This document shows positions 45,411 through 55,062 of a stretch of DNA of 64,000 bases, piece by piece; position 1 is the stretch's first letter; every line of letters begins with the position of its first letter. The notes beneath the pieces are model-generated. The model was not told the DNA's origin. It saw only the letters and a list, made by a program, of their open reading frames with translations, and made no database searches. Position numbers and translations under genes: made by a program. This DNA is from Couchioplanes caeruleus (GTDB taxonomy: Bacteria > Actinomycetota > Actinomycetes > Mycobacteriales > Micromonosporaceae), in NCBI RefSeq assembly GCF_003751945.1, contig NZ_RJKL01000001.1, positions 5,332,001 to 5,396,000 of the forward strand. The letters run 5' to 3'.

Positions 45411-46826
45411 GTGACATCTCGCCGAACCGACGCCGGGGTCGCCCACACCGATCCGGCCGCCAACGTCTCCAGCAGCCGCGCCTCCACGGGACGCCGAGCG
45501 TCCCGGGATCGGCACGCCGACGCGGAGCCCGCGCCTGCAGGCCGGGTCTTCGTGCTGGACACCTCGGTCCTGCTGTCCGATCCGGCGGCCTTCCGCCGGT
45601 TCACCGACCACGAGGTGGTCATCCCCCTCGTGGTCATCTCCGAGTTGGAGGGCAAGCGGCACCATCCCGAGCTTGGCTGGTTCGCCCGTCAGGCGCTGCG
45701 CATGCTGGACGAGCTGCGGATCAAGCACGGCCGGCTGGATCATCCGGTCCTCTGCAACGACGAGGGCGGCACGCTGCGCGTGGAGCTGAACCACGCAGAC
45801 CAGAGCGAGCTCCCCCACGGCTTCCGCAACGACTCCAACGACACCCGGATCCTGTCCGTGGCGCTGGGGCTGTCCGCCGAGGGTCGCGAGGTCACGCTGG
45901 TCAGCAAGGACATGCCGCTGCGCGTCAAGGCGGCCTCGGTGGGCATCACGGCCGACGAGTATCTGCACGGCCAGGCCAGCGACCCGACATGGACCGGCAT
46001 GGCCGACCTCAGCCTGGACGACGAGGACGTCAACCGCCTGTACGCGGGCGACGAGCTCGAGCCGGAGGAGACGGCGCACCTGCCCTGCCACACCGGCCTG
46101 GTGATCCACTCGTCGCGCGGATCGGCGCTGGGACGGGTCACCCCGGACAAGACCGTGAAGCTGGTCCGGGGCGACCGGGAGGCGTTCGGCCTGCGGGGCC
46201 GCTCGGCGGAACAGCGGGTGGCGCTCGATCTGCTGCTCGACGAGTCGATCGGCATCGTGTCGCTGGGCGGGCGCGCCGGCACCGGGAAGTCCGCGCTGGC
46301 GCTCTGCGCGGGCCTCGAGGCGACGATGGAGCGCAGCCGCCACAAGAAGGTGGTCGTGTTCCGCCCGCTGTACGCCGTCGGCGGCCAGGAGCTCGGCTAT
46401 CTGCCGGGCAGCGAGTCCGAGAAGATGTCGCCCTGGGCGCAGGCGGTGTTCGACACGCTCGGGGCCGTCGTCCACGCGAACGTGATGGACGAGGTTCTGG
46501 CCCGCGGGATGCTCGAGGTGCTGCCGTTGACCCACATCCGCGGCCGCAGCCTCCACGACGCCTTCGTCATCGTCGACGAGGCCCAGTCGCTGGAGCGCAA
46601 CGTGCTGCTGACCGTGCTTTCCCGCATCGGGCAGGGGTCGCGCGTCGTGCTCACCCACGACGTCGCCCAGCGCGACAACCTGCGGGTAGGCCGGCATGAC
46701 GGCGTGACCGCCGTCATCGAGGCGCTCAAGGGACATCCGATCTTCGCGCATGTCACTCTGACGAGGTCCGAGCGGTCACCCATCGCGGAGGTCGTCACCG
46801 ATCTGTTGGAGGAGATTCCGCTCTGA
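45411..46826 (+). CDS. phoH2: PhoH2: PIN nuclease-PhoH ATPase fusion
   Basis: A 471-residue fusion. After a 45-residue polar leader comes a PIN domain starting [13 protein letters not shown], with further acidic positions ([27 protein letters not shown]). Residues from about 250 are a PhoH ATPase: Walker [13 protein letters not shown] near 287, Walker B FVIVDEAQ near 386 and [17 protein letters not shown]. Actinobacterial PhoH2 proteins act as ATP-dependent RNA unwinding and RNase enzymes. The GTG at 45411 has GGAG 7 bases upstream. The 258-base gap to the divergent OtsB-like gene holds the promoters but no extra gene. A strong hairpin follows the stop. Confidence 0.92.
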   Translation: MTSRRTDAGVAHTDPAANVSSSRASTGRRASRDRHADAEPAPAGRVFVLDTSVLLSDPAAFRRFTDHEVVIPLVVISELEGKRHHPELGWFARQALRMLDELRIKHGRLDHPVLCNDEGGTLRVELNHADQSELPHGFRNDSNDTRILSVALGLSAEGREVTLVSKDMPLRVKAASVGITADEYLHGQASDPTWTGMADLSLDDEDVNRLYAGDELEPEETAHLPCHTGLVIHSSRGSALGRVTPDKTVKLVRGDREAFGLRGRSAEQRVALDLLLDESIGIVSLGGRAGTGKSALALCAGLEATMERSRHKKVVVFRPLYAVGGQELGYLPGSESEKMSPWAQAVFDTLGAVVHANVMDEVLARGMLEVLPLTHIRGRSLHDAFVIVDEAQSLERNVLLTVLSRIGQGSRVVLTHDVAQRDNLRVGRHDGVTAVIEALKGHPIFAHVTLTRSERSPIAEVVTDLLEEIPL

Positions 46827-46839
46827 CGCACAGTCATCG

Positions 46840-46873
46840 TGAGGCGGGAGTCCATTCGGACTTCCGCCTCACG
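46840..46873 (+). terminator. Hairpin terminator of phoH2
   Basis: GTGAGGCGGGAGTCC and GGACTTCCGCCTCAC form a 15-position stem with one mismatch and a 4-base loop, 13 bases after the stop codon. It is followed by CGCCTTGTTTA. Confidence 0.8.
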
Positions 46874-46967
46874 CCTTGTTTAGGGATGACTACAAATTGT
46901 GACTATCGCGATATCGCAAGAGTGAAAGAAATAGCCCCTGTTTGCCCGGAATAGCGCCTAAACATCC

Positions 46968-46983
46968 TGTGATTCATTTCACA
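46968..46983. promoter_or_regulatory. CRP-type operator (TGTGA-N6-TCACA)
   Basis: The 16 bases TGTGATTCATTTCACA are an exact match to the Crp/Fnr consensus TGTGA-N6-TCACA, and flanking CC/GG extend the symmetry to 46966-46985. The site lies in the 384-base gene-free region 46827-47210, about 230 bases before the secreted lytic transglycosylase gene. Crp of M. tuberculosis recognises the same consensus and controls rpfA there. The gap also holds the palindrome TATCGCGATA (46905-46914). Confidence 0.6.
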
Positions 46984-47210
46984 GGTGGGCGTCGTCATTT
47001 CACATCGCCTTCACGGTGCGCCATGGTGGCTGGCGAGCATCCTTCGGGTGGCCGCACGAACGGAGATCGATCGGTGGCCGCCGGCGGACCGGGAAGCAAG
47101 GCCGGTCCACGCGGCCTGCGGGCCGTCGGTGCTTGCGGTGCGGGACGTCGCCGGTCGGGGAAGCCGGCGGATCCGCTCCGCGTCATTGCCCCCTACGAAG
47201 GGAAATCTTC

Positions 47211-47909
47211 GTGAATCGGCTCTGGAGCCGGGTCGGCATCCGTGCGGCCTCCGTGGGTCTGCTCGTCGCGGGCGTGATCGGCGGGGTCTACCTCGGACAG
47301 GACCGGGAAGTCCAGGCGCGGAGCGCCCAGGCTCAGCTCGTGGTCCAGGCGAACAACGACGAGATGGCGCTCCTCAAGGAGCGGCACAACGAGCACGCCG
47401 CCGTTCGCGCCTACCAGCGCCGGGCGGAGGGCGAAGCCGCCTCCAAGGCCGCGGTCGAGGCCAGGGCGGCCGCAGGCAGGGCGCACAAGCTCGAGAAGAA
47501 GGCGATCGCCAAGGCTGCAGAGAAGAAGGCGGCCGAGAGCAGGGATTCCGGCGGTTCGGGTCCCTCCGTGCCGTTCACCGGAGAGATTCCCGCCTCGTGC
47601 GAGGAGTTCAGCGGCAACCGCGCCATCGGCTGTGCGCTGATGCTGGACGCCGGCTACGAGATCGACCAGTTCCCGTGCCTGAACAAGCTGTGGGACAAGG
47701 AGAGCGGCTGGAACCATCGCGCCCGCAACCCCAGCTCCGGCGCGTACGGCATCCCGCAGTCCCTGCCGGGCGACAAGATGGCCTCGAAGGGCGACGACTG
47801 GCAGAGCAACCCGGCGACCCAGATCAAGTGGGGGCTCGGCTACATCAAGGGCCGTTACGACACGCCGTGCGACGCCTGGGGACACTCGCAGAGCGTCGGC
47901 TGGTACTAG
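47211..47909 (+). CDS. Secreted lysozyme-like (transglycosylase SLT / aggregation-promoting factor type) protein
   Basis: A 232-residue exported protein. The N-terminal hydrophobic segment (IRAASVGLLVAGVIGGVYLG) acts as signal or anchor. A helical, Ala/Lys/Glu-rich coiled-coil region (residues about 30-110) follows. The C-terminal 90 residues are a lysozyme-like domain: LNKLWDKESGWNHRARNPSSGAYGIPQ with the candidate catalytic glutamate, then WGLGYIKGRYDTPCDAW. Such proteins cleave peptidoglycan glycan strands. The GTG is set by AAGGGA 8 bases upstream. The long 5' region carries a CRP-type site. A very strong terminator follows. Confidence 0.85.
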   Translation: MNRLWSRVGIRAASVGLLVAGVIGGVYLGQDREVQARSAQAQLVVQANNDEMALLKERHNEHAAVRAYQRRAEGEAASKAAVEARAAAGRAHKLEKKAIAKAAEKKAAESRDSGGSGPSVPFTGEIPASCEEFSGNRAIGCALMLDAGYEIDQFPCLNKLWDKESGWNHRARNPSSGAYGIPQSLPGDKMASKGDDWQSNPATQIKWGLGYIKGRYDTPCDAWGHSQSVGWY

Positions 47910-47915
47910 AACCTC

Positions 47916-47957
47916 ACGACAAAGGGGTGCGCGCTTCGGCGCGTACCCCTTTGTCGT
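47916..47957 (+). terminator. Strong terminator hairpin with UUCG loop
   Basis: The arms 47916-47934 and 47939-47957 pair over 19 positions (one G-U) around a TTCG tetraloop. The outer part of the stem has AAA opposite TTT, so it can act on both strands. It separates the lysozyme-like gene from the trypsin-like protease gene. Confidence 0.9.
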
Positions 47958-47983
47958 ATCTCCGGCAGTGATCAAATGTCCAC

Positions 47984-48790
47984 ATGGTCCGGAAAGTCGC
48001 TTCGTTGGTCGTCCTCGGTGTACTCGCCTCGGTGCTCACCTCGAGCCAGATAGCCGCCCGAGCCGGCGACGCCGCGTCCCCGACCGGCGGCGCGCCGCCG
48101 CTGCGCGAGGTCGTGGGCGGCGACCTGGCGCCCACGGGACGCTTTCCCTGGATGGTGCGACTCTCCATGGGCTGCGGCGGCACCCTGACCGCACCGCGCG
48201 TCGTGCTGACCGCGGGCCACTGCGTCGGCGGCACCGGCGAGGACGACACCATCGGCGTCGTGGCCGGCGTGACCGACCTCAAGTCCACCGAGGCGATCGA
48301 GGCGAGGTCGGTGTCGGTGATCCGCGCCGAGGGGTTCCGCGGTGAGACCCACGGCGACGACTGGGCGCTGATCGAGCTGGACCGGGATCTCGACCTTCCC
48401 ACCCTGGAGCTGTCCCGCGGCGGCTACGACGAGAAGGGCCCGGTGACCGTGTTGGGCTGGGGTAAGACCAGTGAGAAAGCCCTGCGCCAGGAGAAGCGGC
48501 TGCGCTTCGCGTCGGTGCCGGTGGTGGCCGACGAAGAGTGCGCGAAGGCGTACGACAAGGTCGGCGTCGATCTGGTGAAAGACGAGTCGATCTGCGCCGG
48601 CAAACGCGGGGTCGACACCTGCCAGGGCGACTCCGGCGGTCCGATGGTGCGCAAGGCCGGCGACAGATGGATCCAGATCGGCATCGTCAGTTGGGGACTC
48701 GGGTGTGCGCGCAAGGGCTATCCGGGCGTCTATACCCAGGTCTCGGCGTTCCGTGCCGAGATCCGTACGGCCACCCGCAAGCTAAGCTGA
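47984..48790 (+). CDS. Secreted trypsin-like (S1) serine protease
   Basis: A 268-residue protein with an N-terminal signal peptide (ASLVVLGVLASVLTSSQIAARA). The S1 domain starts at VVGGDLAPTGRFPWMV. Catalytic residues are visible: His in LTAGHCVGG near residue 79, Asp in HGDDWALIEL near 124 and Ser in CQGDSGGPM near 217. Paired cysteines sit around the histidine and serine loops. It probably acts on extracellular proteins; no propeptide of length is obvious beyond the short stretch before VVGG. The ATG directly follows the terminator region of the upstream gene. Confidence 0.92.
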   Translation: MVRKVASLVVLGVLASVLTSSQIAARAGDAASPTGGAPPLREVVGGDLAPTGRFPWMVRLSMGCGGTLTAPRVVLTAGHCVGGTGEDDTIGVVAGVTDLKSTEAIEARSVSVIRAEGFRGETHGDDWALIELDRDLDLPTLELSRGGYDEKGPVTVLGWGKTSEKALRQEKRLRFASVPVVADEECAKAYDKVGVDLVKDESICAGKRGVDTCQGDSGGPMVRKAGDRWIQIGIVSWGLGCARKGYPGVYTQVSAFRAEIRTATRKLS

Positions 48791-48850
48791 ACGTGCCGGA
48801 TTCGACACGCTTGGTTGGCGTGACTGGCGGCCATCGGTAACCATCGGGGA

Positions 48851-49513
48851 ATGGGTTACCCGAGTGCGCAGGACGACGCCGCGGCGAAGGTCGGTTCGGA
48901 GGCGTTCTTCGCCGCGATCGGCCGCGCGTTCGTGGCCATGTGCGCGGTCATCCCGGTGCTGTTCCTCATCGAGGCGATCGACCGGGGCCTCGGTGCGGGC
49001 TCCCTCGACCTGGCGGGCGGCATCATCCCGCGCCGCCTCGACGGCCTCGACGGCATCGTCTTCAGCCCGTTCCTGCACGCCGGGTGGGACCACCTCTACG
49101 GCAACAGCGTGCCGCTCATCCTGGTCGGCACGTTCGCGCTGGCCGGCGGCACCCGGCGCTTCCTCTGGTCGACCCTGGTCATCGTGCTGGTCAGCGGCTT
49201 CGGCGTCTGGCTCGTCGGCGACCCGAGCAGCGTCGTCGTCGGCGCCAGCGGCGTCGTCTTCGGCTACCTCGGCCTGCTCTTCGCCCGCGGCTTCGTCGAG
49301 CGCAGTTGGTGGAACCTGGGCGTGGCCGCCTTCATCGGGTTGCTCTACTGGTACCAGCTCTACAACATCCTCCCCACCGACCAGCCGGTGTCCTGGCAGG
49401 GACATCTGCTCGGGCTGTTGGCCGGGGTGATCGCCGCGATCGCGTTCCGGCGTCGCAAGCCGCGGCCGGCGCCGAGCCTCTACAACCCCGACGCGACGCT
49501 GACCGACATCTGA
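48851..49513 (+). CDS. Rhomboid family intramembrane serine protease
   Basis: A 220-residue membrane protein with six predicted helices. The rhomboid catalytic dyad is present: Ser in VVVGASGVVFGYLG near residue 131 and His in WQGHLLGLLAG near 183. The HAGWDHLYGNSVPLILVG motif gives the conserved H/N positions of the second helix. Rhomboids cut transmembrane segments of other proteins; the substrate is unknown. A TAACCAT element lies close before the ATG. The stop is 7 bases from the convergent DMT transporter gene. Together with the upstream trypsin-like protease it forms a small cluster of proteolytic genes. Confidence 0.92.
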   Translation: MGYPSAQDDAAAKVGSEAFFAAIGRAFVAMCAVIPVLFLIEAIDRGLGAGSLDLAGGIIPRRLDGLDGIVFSPFLHAGWDHLYGNSVPLILVGTFALAGGTRRFLWSTLVIVLVSGFGVWLVGDPSSVVVGASGVVFGYLGLLFARGFVERSWWNLGVAAFIGLLYWYQLYNILPTDQPVSWQGHLLGLLAGVIAAIAFRRRKPRPAPSLYNPDATLTDI

Positions 49514-49520
49514 ACGCCGC

Positions 49521-50507
49521 TCAGCGGGCCGATTTCCGGCGAGCGCGCGACCAGCCGGGTGCGACGGCCACCGCGACCGCGACGAGCGTCAGGGCGGCCC
49601 CGAGCACCGTGTTCGTCCCGGGCGGGCCCGCGGCGCCCGGGACGATGCCGTCGAGCAGCAGGGCGCCGGTGACCTGCCCCGCGATCATGCCGAGGCCGAG
49701 CAGCAGCACGCCGGTGTAGCGCACCACCGCGGCGCCCACCGCGATGAAGACGATGCCGAGCGTGCCGCCCGCATAGAGCCACCACGGGCCGGCCGGCAGG
49801 TGCGCCGGGACGCCGCGGAGCAGCGCCGAGACGACGAAGGCTAGGGCGAGCACGACCGTACCCATGAAGAAGTTGACCAGGCCGGCGACCAGGGCGCTGC
49901 CCGAGACCACCCGGACGTGCCCGTTGACCGCCTGCTGCCAGGCGATGCCGATGCCGGCGAGCAGGGGCAGCACGGCCAGCGCCAGCGCGCTCGGGTGCCC
50001 GATCCGGTCGGCCACCGAGATCAGCACCGCGATCACGGTCAGCACCGCTCCGGCGAGCCGTGGCACGGTCACCGGCTGCGGGCCGGAGGGACCCGCGCCC
50101 GCCCGGTCCACCATCAGGCTGCTCGAGGACTGACCCGCGACCAGCGCCACGATGAAGACGGCCACGCCCACCGTCGGCACGGTCAGGCCCTGGGTGGCGA
50201 CGAGGAAGCCGCCGCACATGCCGCCCACGCACTGCCAGGGGCGGATCCTGCGCTCCCGCAGGCCGCTGGCCAGGTGGCGGAGACCGGACCGGCCCGCCGG
50301 CAGCAGCGGCACGCACACCGCCAGCACCAGCAGGCCGGAACCGAAGGAGATCAGCGCGGCGCCGATCGCGTCGTCGAGGCGTACGGCGAGCTCGCCGTTG
50401 ATCCTCGACTGGACGGCCAGCGCGACGCCCGAGAGCACCGCGAGCACCACGCCGGCCGCACGCCGCCCGGTGGTCACCGCGGGCGGCGCCTTGAGGGTCT
50501 GTGTCAC
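49521..50507 (-). CDS. DMT superfamily transporter (DUF606/YdcZ-like)
   Basis: A 328-residue membrane protein of about ten helices made of two similar halves. Each half starts with a glycine-rich TM and shows the YdcZ/DUF606 pattern ([32 protein letters not shown], then [28 protein letters not shown]). The transported molecule is unknown. The GTG start overlaps the stop of glpX by 4 bases (GTGA), so it is the second gene of a glpX operon. It ends convergent to the rhomboid gene. Confidence 0.85.
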   Translation of the reverse strand: MTQTLKAPPAVTTGRRAAGVVLAVLSGVALAVQSRINGELAVRLDDAIGAALISFGSGLLVLAVCVPLLPAGRSGLRHLASGLRERRIRPWQCVGGMCGGFLVATQGLTVPTVGVAVFIVALVAGQSSSSLMVDRAGAGPSGPQPVTVPRLAGAVLTVIAVLISVADRIGHPSALALAVLPLLAGIGIAWQQAVNGHVRVVSGSALVAGLVNFFMGTVVLALAFVVSALLRGVPAHLPAGPWWLYAGGTLGIVFIAVGAAVVRYTGVLLLGLGMIAGQVTGALLLDGIVPGAAGPPGTNTVLGAALTLVAVAVAVAPGWSRARRKSAR

Positions 50508-51529
50508 TCACGCACCGTCGGCAGGTGGCCGTCGAAGTCGACCGCCGAGTAGAGCTTGAGCTTCTCCAGCCGGTGGTACGAGTCGATGACCCGGATCGTG
50601 CCGCTCTTGGACCGCATGACGATCGACTGGGTGTGCGCCCCGCCGGAGCGGTACCGCACGCCCTTGAGCAGGTCTCCGGAGGTCACGCCGGTGGCCACGA
50701 AGAAGCAGTTGTCGCCGGTGACGAGGTCGTTGGTGGTCAGGACCCGGTCGAGGTCGTGGCCGCTGGCGATCGCCTTCTCTCGCTCCGCGTCGTCCCGCGG
50801 CCACAATTTGGCCTGAATCTCGCCGCCGAGGCACTTGAGCGCGCACGCCGCGGTGATGCCCTCCGGGGTGCCGCCGATGCCCATGAGCACGTCGACCTCC
50901 GACTCCGTACGGGCCGCCGAGATGGCGCCGGCGATGTCGCCGTCGGAGATGAACTTGATGTTGGCGCCGGCCGCGCGGACCTCCTCGACCAGCTTCTGGT
51001 GCCGGGGGCGGTCGAGGATGCAGACGGTGACGTCGGAGACCGCGCCGCGCTTGGCCCTGGCGATGCGGCGCAGGTTCTCGGCCGTGCCGGCGTTGATGTC
51101 GATGACGTCGGCGCAGTCCGGGCCGACCGCGATCTTCTCCATGTAGAAGACGGCGCTCGGGTCGAACATCGCGCCGCGCTCGGCCACGGCCAGCACGGCC
51201 ACCGCGCCCGGCATGCCCTTGCTCATCAGCGTCGTGCCGTCGATCGGGTCCACCGCCACGTCGACCTCGGGACCGGTGCCGTCGCCGACCTGCTCCCCGT
51301 TGAAGAGCATGGGCGCTTCGTCCTTCTCACCCTCGCCGATCACCACGACGCCGCGCATCTGGATCGAGTTGATGAGCGTGCGCATGGCGTCCACGGCCGC
51401 GCCGTCGCCGCCGTTCTTGTCGCCGCGGCCCACCCAACGGCCGGCCGCCATCGCGGCGGCCTCGGTGACACGGACAAGATCGAGGGCGATGTTGCGGTCC
51501 AGATCCTGCGGATTGGCGGAAACGGGCAT
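50504..51529 (-). CDS. glpX: Class II fructose-1,6-bisphosphatase
   Basis: A 341-residue GlpX. The metal-binding motifs [14 protein letters not shown] and [16 protein letters not shown] are visible, followed by [35 protein letters not shown] and the phosphate-binding [12 protein letters not shown] segment. It removes the 1-phosphate from fructose 1,6-bisphosphate in gluconeogenesis; actinobacteria commonly rely on this class. The ATG has GGAGG 7 bases upstream. Downstream it overlaps a DMT transporter gene, and divergently it faces a DUF4245 gene, the same order as in mycobacteria. Confidence 0.97.
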   Translation of the reverse strand: MPVSANPQDLDRNIALDLVRVTEAAAMAAGRWVGRGDKNGGDGAAVDAMRTLINSIQMRGVVVIGEGEKDEAPMLFNGEQVGDGTGPEVDVAVDPIDGTTLMSKGMPGAVAVLAVAERGAMFDPSAVFYMEKIAVGPDCADVIDINAGTAENLRRIARAKRGAVSDVTVCILDRPRHQKLVEEVRAAGANIKFISDGDIAGAISAARTESEVDVLMGIGGTPEGITAACALKCLGGEIQAKLWPRDDAEREKAIASGHDLDRVLTTNDLVTGDNCFFVATGVTSGDLLKGVRYRSGGAHTQSIVMRSKSGTIRVIDSYHRLEKLKLYSAVDFDGHLPTVRE

Positions 51530-51617
51530 GACAGGGCCTCCTCGCGACGGTGCGGGGTGTGGTCGTTACCCGATCCTCACACGGGGCATGTGCAAAGTCC
51601 CGCTCCAGCGACATGGT

Positions 51618-51623
51618 TAACAA
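51618..51623 (+). promoter_or_regulatory. -10 element (TAACAA) of the DUF4245 gene
   Basis: TAACAA, a 7-base spacer and the GTG at 51631. It supports this start over the in-frame ATG at 51613. Confidence 0.45.
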
Positions 51624-51630
51624 TGGTGGG

Positions 51631-52167
51631 GTGTCCAGCCCCGATACCCCCACCGTCGGCAAGCGTGCCGAGCGCCGGCCGAGGGACATGGTTATGTCCC
51701 TCGCCGTCCTGCTCGTTCCGATCGCGCTGCTGCTGATCTTCTACCGGCTCGTACTGGACGGTGACAAACCGATCAGCGTGGACGCCGAACCCACGCTCCA
51801 GCAGGCCCGCGCGGCCAAGGTCTTCCCCGTCAGCGAGCCTCGGCTCGGTGCGGACTGGCATGTGCAGACCGCCACGTTCAAGCAGGAACAGGGCGGCGCG
51901 ACCCTGCGCCTCGGTTACGCCGATCCGGACGGCGAGCCGCTCCAGCTCGTGGAGAGCAGCGTCGCGACCGCCACTCTGATCCCCGCGGAGCTGGGCAAGG
52001 AGCCCGAGGCGGTGGGCACGTACCGGGCTGGGGCGCGCACCTGGCAGCGCTACGACGCCCGGCCGGGTGAGAACGCGCTCGTGCTTCTGGAGAAGGGCCG
52101 CACGATCATCGTGGTCGGCAAGGCCGAGTCGGCGAACCTCGAGAAGCTTGCCTCATCTCTGTCCTGA
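51631..52167 (+). CDS. DUF4245 membrane-anchored protein
   Basis: A 178-residue protein with a basic N-terminus, one membrane helix (MVMSLAVLLVPIALLLIFY) and an extracytoplasmic domain of about 130 residues that matches the DUF4245 pattern (ADWHVQTATFKQ...GATLRLGYADPDG, ENALVLLEKGRTIIVVG). Function unknown. In mycobacteria the same gene stands divergently next to glpX. A lipoprotein gene follows in the same direction with its own promoter. Confidence 0.85.
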   Translation: MSSPDTPTVGKRAERRPRDMVMSLAVLLVPIALLLIFYRLVLDGDKPISVDAEPTLQQARAAKVFPVSEPRLGADWHVQTATFKQEQGGATLRLGYADPDGEPLQLVESSVATATLIPAELGKEPEAVGTYRAGARTWQRYDARPGENALVLLEKGRTIIVVGKAESANLEKLASSLS

Positions 52168-52198
52168 GCTGGGGCTGCGCGAGAACGGGGGGATCGTC

Positions 52199-52204
52199 TA
52201 GGCT
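52199..52204 (+). promoter_or_regulatory. -10 element (TAGGCT) upstream of the LppX-like lipoprotein gene
   Basis: TAGGCT lies 38 bases before the ATG, which has its own GGAG ribosome site; this one is a leadered transcript. Confidence 0.4.
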
Positions 52205-52242
52205 CCCGCAGTCCACCCGTCCTGCATTCGGAGTGCCCCCTC

Positions 52243-53082
52243 ATGAACCGTCGGTTCGCCGCCGTTCTCGTGCCCCTTCTCGCCCTCTCGCTCGCCGCCT
52301 GCACCGGCGACGACGACAAGCCGGCCGACCCCAAGGCTGCCCTGGTGGCCTCCACGTCCGGGCTCAAGGGCGGCGACTACAGCTTCACGGCCTCGCTTCC
52401 GGGCGACTCGGTAGCGAAGGGGACCGTGCACACTCCCTCGAAGACGGCCTCTCTCGACTTCGACTCGGTCGAGGAGGGCGCCAAGGCGAAGATGCAGTTC
52501 CGGATCACCGACCCCGACCGCTACGTCAAGATGACGATCGACATGAGTGAGGCCGTGAAGCAGGCGGAGAGCCTGGCGGCGCTCGGTGACGATCCGCAGA
52601 GCGCCAAGGTCATCGAGGGCCTCAAGGCGATGATCGAGCTGTTCAGCGGCAAGCAGTGGCTCAAGCTGGACATGGCCAAGGTGACGAACGACGACTTCAA
52701 GATCGGTATCGAGGACCCCGATCTGACCGGAGCGGCCGGCCTCTTCGGCGGAGTCACCACCGCGGAGCGCAAGGGCCCGGTCATCACCGGCACTCTCGAC
52801 GCCACGGTGGTCAAGGACGACGCCCATCTTCTCGGCACGTCCGTCTTCAAGGGCGCCGAGCCGGCCCAGGCCAAGGCGATTCCGTACGAGGCCACGCTCG
52901 ACGTCGACGGCCGGCTCACCAAGCTCGTGCTCGACGTGCCGAAGACCACCGACGCCCCGGCCGGCAAGCTGACCATGGAGGTCAGCGGCTACGGCGCCGC
53001 CGCCAAGCAGGACGCGCCTCCGGCCGCCGAGACCAAGGAGATGCCGGAGTCCGCGTACGAGATGATCAACGGTAAGAACTGA
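52243..53082 (+). CDS. LppX/LprAFG-like lipoprotein
   Basis: A 279-residue lipoprotein with signal MNRRFAAVLVPLLALSLAAC (lipobox LAAC, lipid on Cys20). The mature part has the pattern of LppX_LprAFG proteins: an N-terminal ALVASTSGLKGGDYSFTASL, two similar beta/alpha halves and a C-terminal ATLDVDGRLTKLVLDV strand. In mycobacteria this fold binds lipids or lipoglycans and helps carry them to the outer envelope. Its ligand here is unknown. It ends 3 bases before the convergent xseB stop. Confidence 0.8.
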   Translation: MNRRFAAVLVPLLALSLAACTGDDDKPADPKAALVASTSGLKGGDYSFTASLPGDSVAKGTVHTPSKTASLDFDSVEEGAKAKMQFRITDPDRYVKMTIDMSEAVKQAESLAALGDDPQSAKVIEGLKAMIELFSGKQWLKLDMAKVTNDDFKIGIEDPDLTGAAGLFGGVTTAERKGPVITGTLDATVVKDDAHLLGTSVFKGAEPAQAKAIPYEATLDVDGRLTKLVLDVPKTTDAPAGKLTMEVSGYGAAAKQDAPPAAETKEMPESAYEMINGKN

Positions 53083-53085
53083 GCG

Positions 53086-53289
53086 TCACCGGTCTCCGCG
53101 GGCCGCCCGGGCCGCCTCGATGCGGTCCCGGGCCCCGTCCAGCCAGCGCTGGCAGACATCGGCCAGCTTCTCGCCCCGCTCCCAGAGCGCCAGTGACTCC
53201 TCCAGCGAGGCGCCACCCTGCTCCAACTTTTCCACGACCGCCGCCAGCTCGCCCCGGGCCTGCTCGTAGCTGAGTTTCTCGTCGGTCAT
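53086..53289 (-). CDS. xseB: Exodeoxyribonuclease VII small subunit
   Basis: A 67-residue XseB. It contains [39 protein letters not shown], the whole helical hairpin of the family, and ends in a basic tail. It binds the large subunit to form the nuclease that degrades single-stranded DNA. The ATG overlaps the xseA stop (ATGA), so both are co-translated. Confidence 0.93.
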   Translation of the reverse strand: MTDEKLSYEQARGELAAVVEKLEQGGASLEESLALWERGEKLADVCQRWLDGARDRIEAARAARGDR

Positions 53290-54512
53290 GTGGTGCTCTC
53301 CTGTACTTCCGTGCGCAGCTCGCCGTCGGCCAGCCGTACGCGTAGAACATCTCCGGTCGCGACCTCGCCCGCCGCCCGGACCACGTGGCCGTCGGCGCGT
53401 TGCACGATGGCGTACCCGCGTTCGAGGGTGGCCGCGGGCGACAGCGCCCGCAGCCGCGCGAGGGTGTGCCGCAGGTCGTCGTCGGCCCGGCGGATCCGGT
53501 GTTCGAGGCTTCGGCCGGCCCGGTCGCGCAGCCCGGTCACCTCCGTTGCGCGCTGCTCGACCAGCGTCTCGGGGCGAGCCAGCGACGGACGCGACCGCCA
53601 GGCCTCGAGCCGGTGCGCCTCCCGCTCGATGAGGGTCAGCACCGCCCGGTCCAGGCGGCGCCGGGCCTGCCCGATCAGCAGCGTCTCCTCCGCCAGGTCG
53701 GGCACGATCCGCTTGGCGGCGTCGGTCGGCGTGGAAGCGCGCAGATCGGCGACGTAGTCCAGCAGCGGCGCGTCGGTCTCGTGGCCGATGGCGCTGACCA
53801 CCGGCGTCCGGCAGCCGAAGACCGCCCGGCACAGCGCCTCGTCGGAGAAGGGCAGCAGGTCCTCGACGCTTCCGCCGCCGCGCGCGATGACGATGACGTC
53901 GACGGTGTCGTCGTGCTCCAGCACCTTGAGCGCATCGAGGATCTGCGGCACCGCGTTCGGGCCCTGCACCGGCACATTGATCACGCGGAAGTCGATGCCC
54001 GGCCACCGGCGGCGGGTGTTCATCAGCACGTCTCGCTCGGCGGCCGAGGCGCGCCCGGTGATCAGACCGATCCGCCGCGGCAGGAACGGTAGCCGGCGCT
54101 TGCGCTCGCGGGCGAACAACCCTTCGGCGGCGAGCAGCTTCTTGAGCCGCTCCAGGCGGGCGAGCAGCTCGCCGAGCCCGACCTGGCGGATCTCATCGGC
54201 GCGCAGGCTGAGCGAGCCGCGGGCCGGATAGAACTCGGGTTTGGCGTGCAGGGTGACCCGGGCACCCTCGGCGAGCTCCGGCGCGCCGGCGTCGAGCACG
54301 TCGCGGTGGGCGGTCACCGTCAGGCTCAGGTCGGCCGACGGGTCGCGCAGGGTCAGGAAGACCACGGCCGCACCCGGGCGGCGGCTGATCTGGGCGACCT
54401 GGCCGTCGATCCACACCCAGCCGAGCTTGGCGACCCAGGCGCCGAGCTTCTGGCTGACGACGCGGACCGGCCAGGGCTCGTCGGCGGTCGGCTTCGGCTC
54501 CGGCTGGGTCAC
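53286..54512 (-). CDS. xseA: Exodeoxyribonuclease VII large subunit
   Basis: A 408-residue XseA. The N-terminal OB-fold is [27 protein letters not shown]. The catalytic part has [46 protein letters not shown] and [33 protein letters not shown] helical region that binds XseB and a C-terminal RGYAIVQR segment follow. The enzyme cuts single-stranded DNA in both directions. The GTG is supported by TAGGCT 7 bases upstream (leaderless). Confidence 0.96.
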   Translation of the reverse strand: MTQPEPKPTADEPWPVRVVSQKLGAWVAKLGWVWIDGQVAQISRRPGAAVVFLTLRDPSADLSLTVTAHRDVLDAGAPELAEGARVTLHAKPEFYPARGSLSLRADEIRQVGLGELLARLERLKKLLAAEGLFARERKRRLPFLPRRIGLITGRASAAERDVLMNTRRRWPGIDFRVINVPVQGPNAVPQILDALKVLEHDDTVDVIVIARGGGSVEDLLPFSDEALCRAVFGCRTPVVSAIGHETDAPLLDYVADLRASTPTDAAKRIVPDLAEETLLIGQARRRLDRAVLTLIEREAHRLEAWRSRPSLARPETLVEQRATEVTGLRDRAGRSLEHRIRRADDDLRHTLARLRALSPAATLERGYAIVQRADGHVVRAAGEVATGDVLRVRLADGELRTEVQESTT

Positions 54513-54519
54513 CCGGCCT

Positions 54520-54525
54520 AGCCTA
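54520..54525 (-). promoter_or_regulatory. -10 element (TAGGCT) of xseA
   Basis: TAGGCT, a 7-base spacer and GTG on the minus strand. It overlaps the 3' end of the upstream membrane protein gene. Confidence 0.5.
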
Positions 54526-55035
54526 CGGGCGGCTGCAGCCGGTTCCCTCGTGCGGGCGGCCGAGGCGCCGCGCGAGGCACGACAGCAGGAGGGCGATCAG
54601 GCCCGCGTATCCCCAGAAGAGCACGTTGGCGGCGAGATGGAGGCCGTCGACGTGCCAGTCGCCGCCCGGGTTGCGGGCCATGATCGCGAACGGGTAGCCG
54701 TGCCGCTGAGCGAAGGTGTCCAGGCAGCATGTCGCGGTGTCGGCGGGCACCGCGCTGACCAGCAGGCCGGCGCCGAGGACGAGGCCGCCGACGAGCGACA
54801 CGGCGGGACTCGGTCGGTAGGCGATCGACGCCAGCGAGATCAGCAGCACGCCGCCGACCACCAGCATGCCGTGGAAGAGCAGGTACGCGCTGTCCGGCGT
54901 ACCCTGCCGGCGGTCCAGTTCGACGACGAGGTCGAGCACGCCGATCAGGACCGAGGACCAGCCGAGAAGCAGGCGCAGGGCCGTACCGACGGACTCCCAC
55001 AGGCCGGGCGCGCCCACGGCGCCGGTGGCGCTCAT
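54523..55035 (-). CDS. Four-helix membrane protein (paralogue pair, copy 1), function unknown
   Basis: A 170-residue protein with four membrane helices. Segments are [57 protein letters not shown] and [23 protein letters not shown]. The loop before the last helix has CCLDTF and [11 protein letters not shown]. It resembles the next gene upstream, especially the [20 protein letters not shown] stretch versus [20 protein letters not shown], so both arose by duplication. An ATACTCGG element close before the ATG is shared with the paralogue. No family function is known to me. Confidence 0.75.
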   Translation of the reverse strand: MSATGAVGAPGLWESVGTALRLLLGWSSVLIGVLDLVVELDRRQGTPDSAYLLFHGMLVVGGVLLISLASIAYRPSPAVSLVGGLVLGAGLLVSAVPADTATCCLDTFAQRHGYPFAIMARNPGGDWHVDGLHLAANVLFWGYAGLIALLLSCLARRLGRPHEGTGCSRP

Positions 55036-55062
55036 GGCCCGAGTATCCCGCCGGGCGGTCCG

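Noticed and set aside
45153..46751. Upstream in-frame extension of the trehalose-phosphatase gene
   Set aside because: It is antisense to the PIN-PhoH gene; the enzyme starts near the TACGCT element at 45160.
46880..47210. Possible cyclic-di-AMP (ydaO-type) riboswitch before the lysozyme-like gene
   Set aside because: Such leaders precede wall hydrolase genes in other actinobacteria, but the conserved GGGGAACC / GGGGTGAA-like and final pseudoknot segments were not found.
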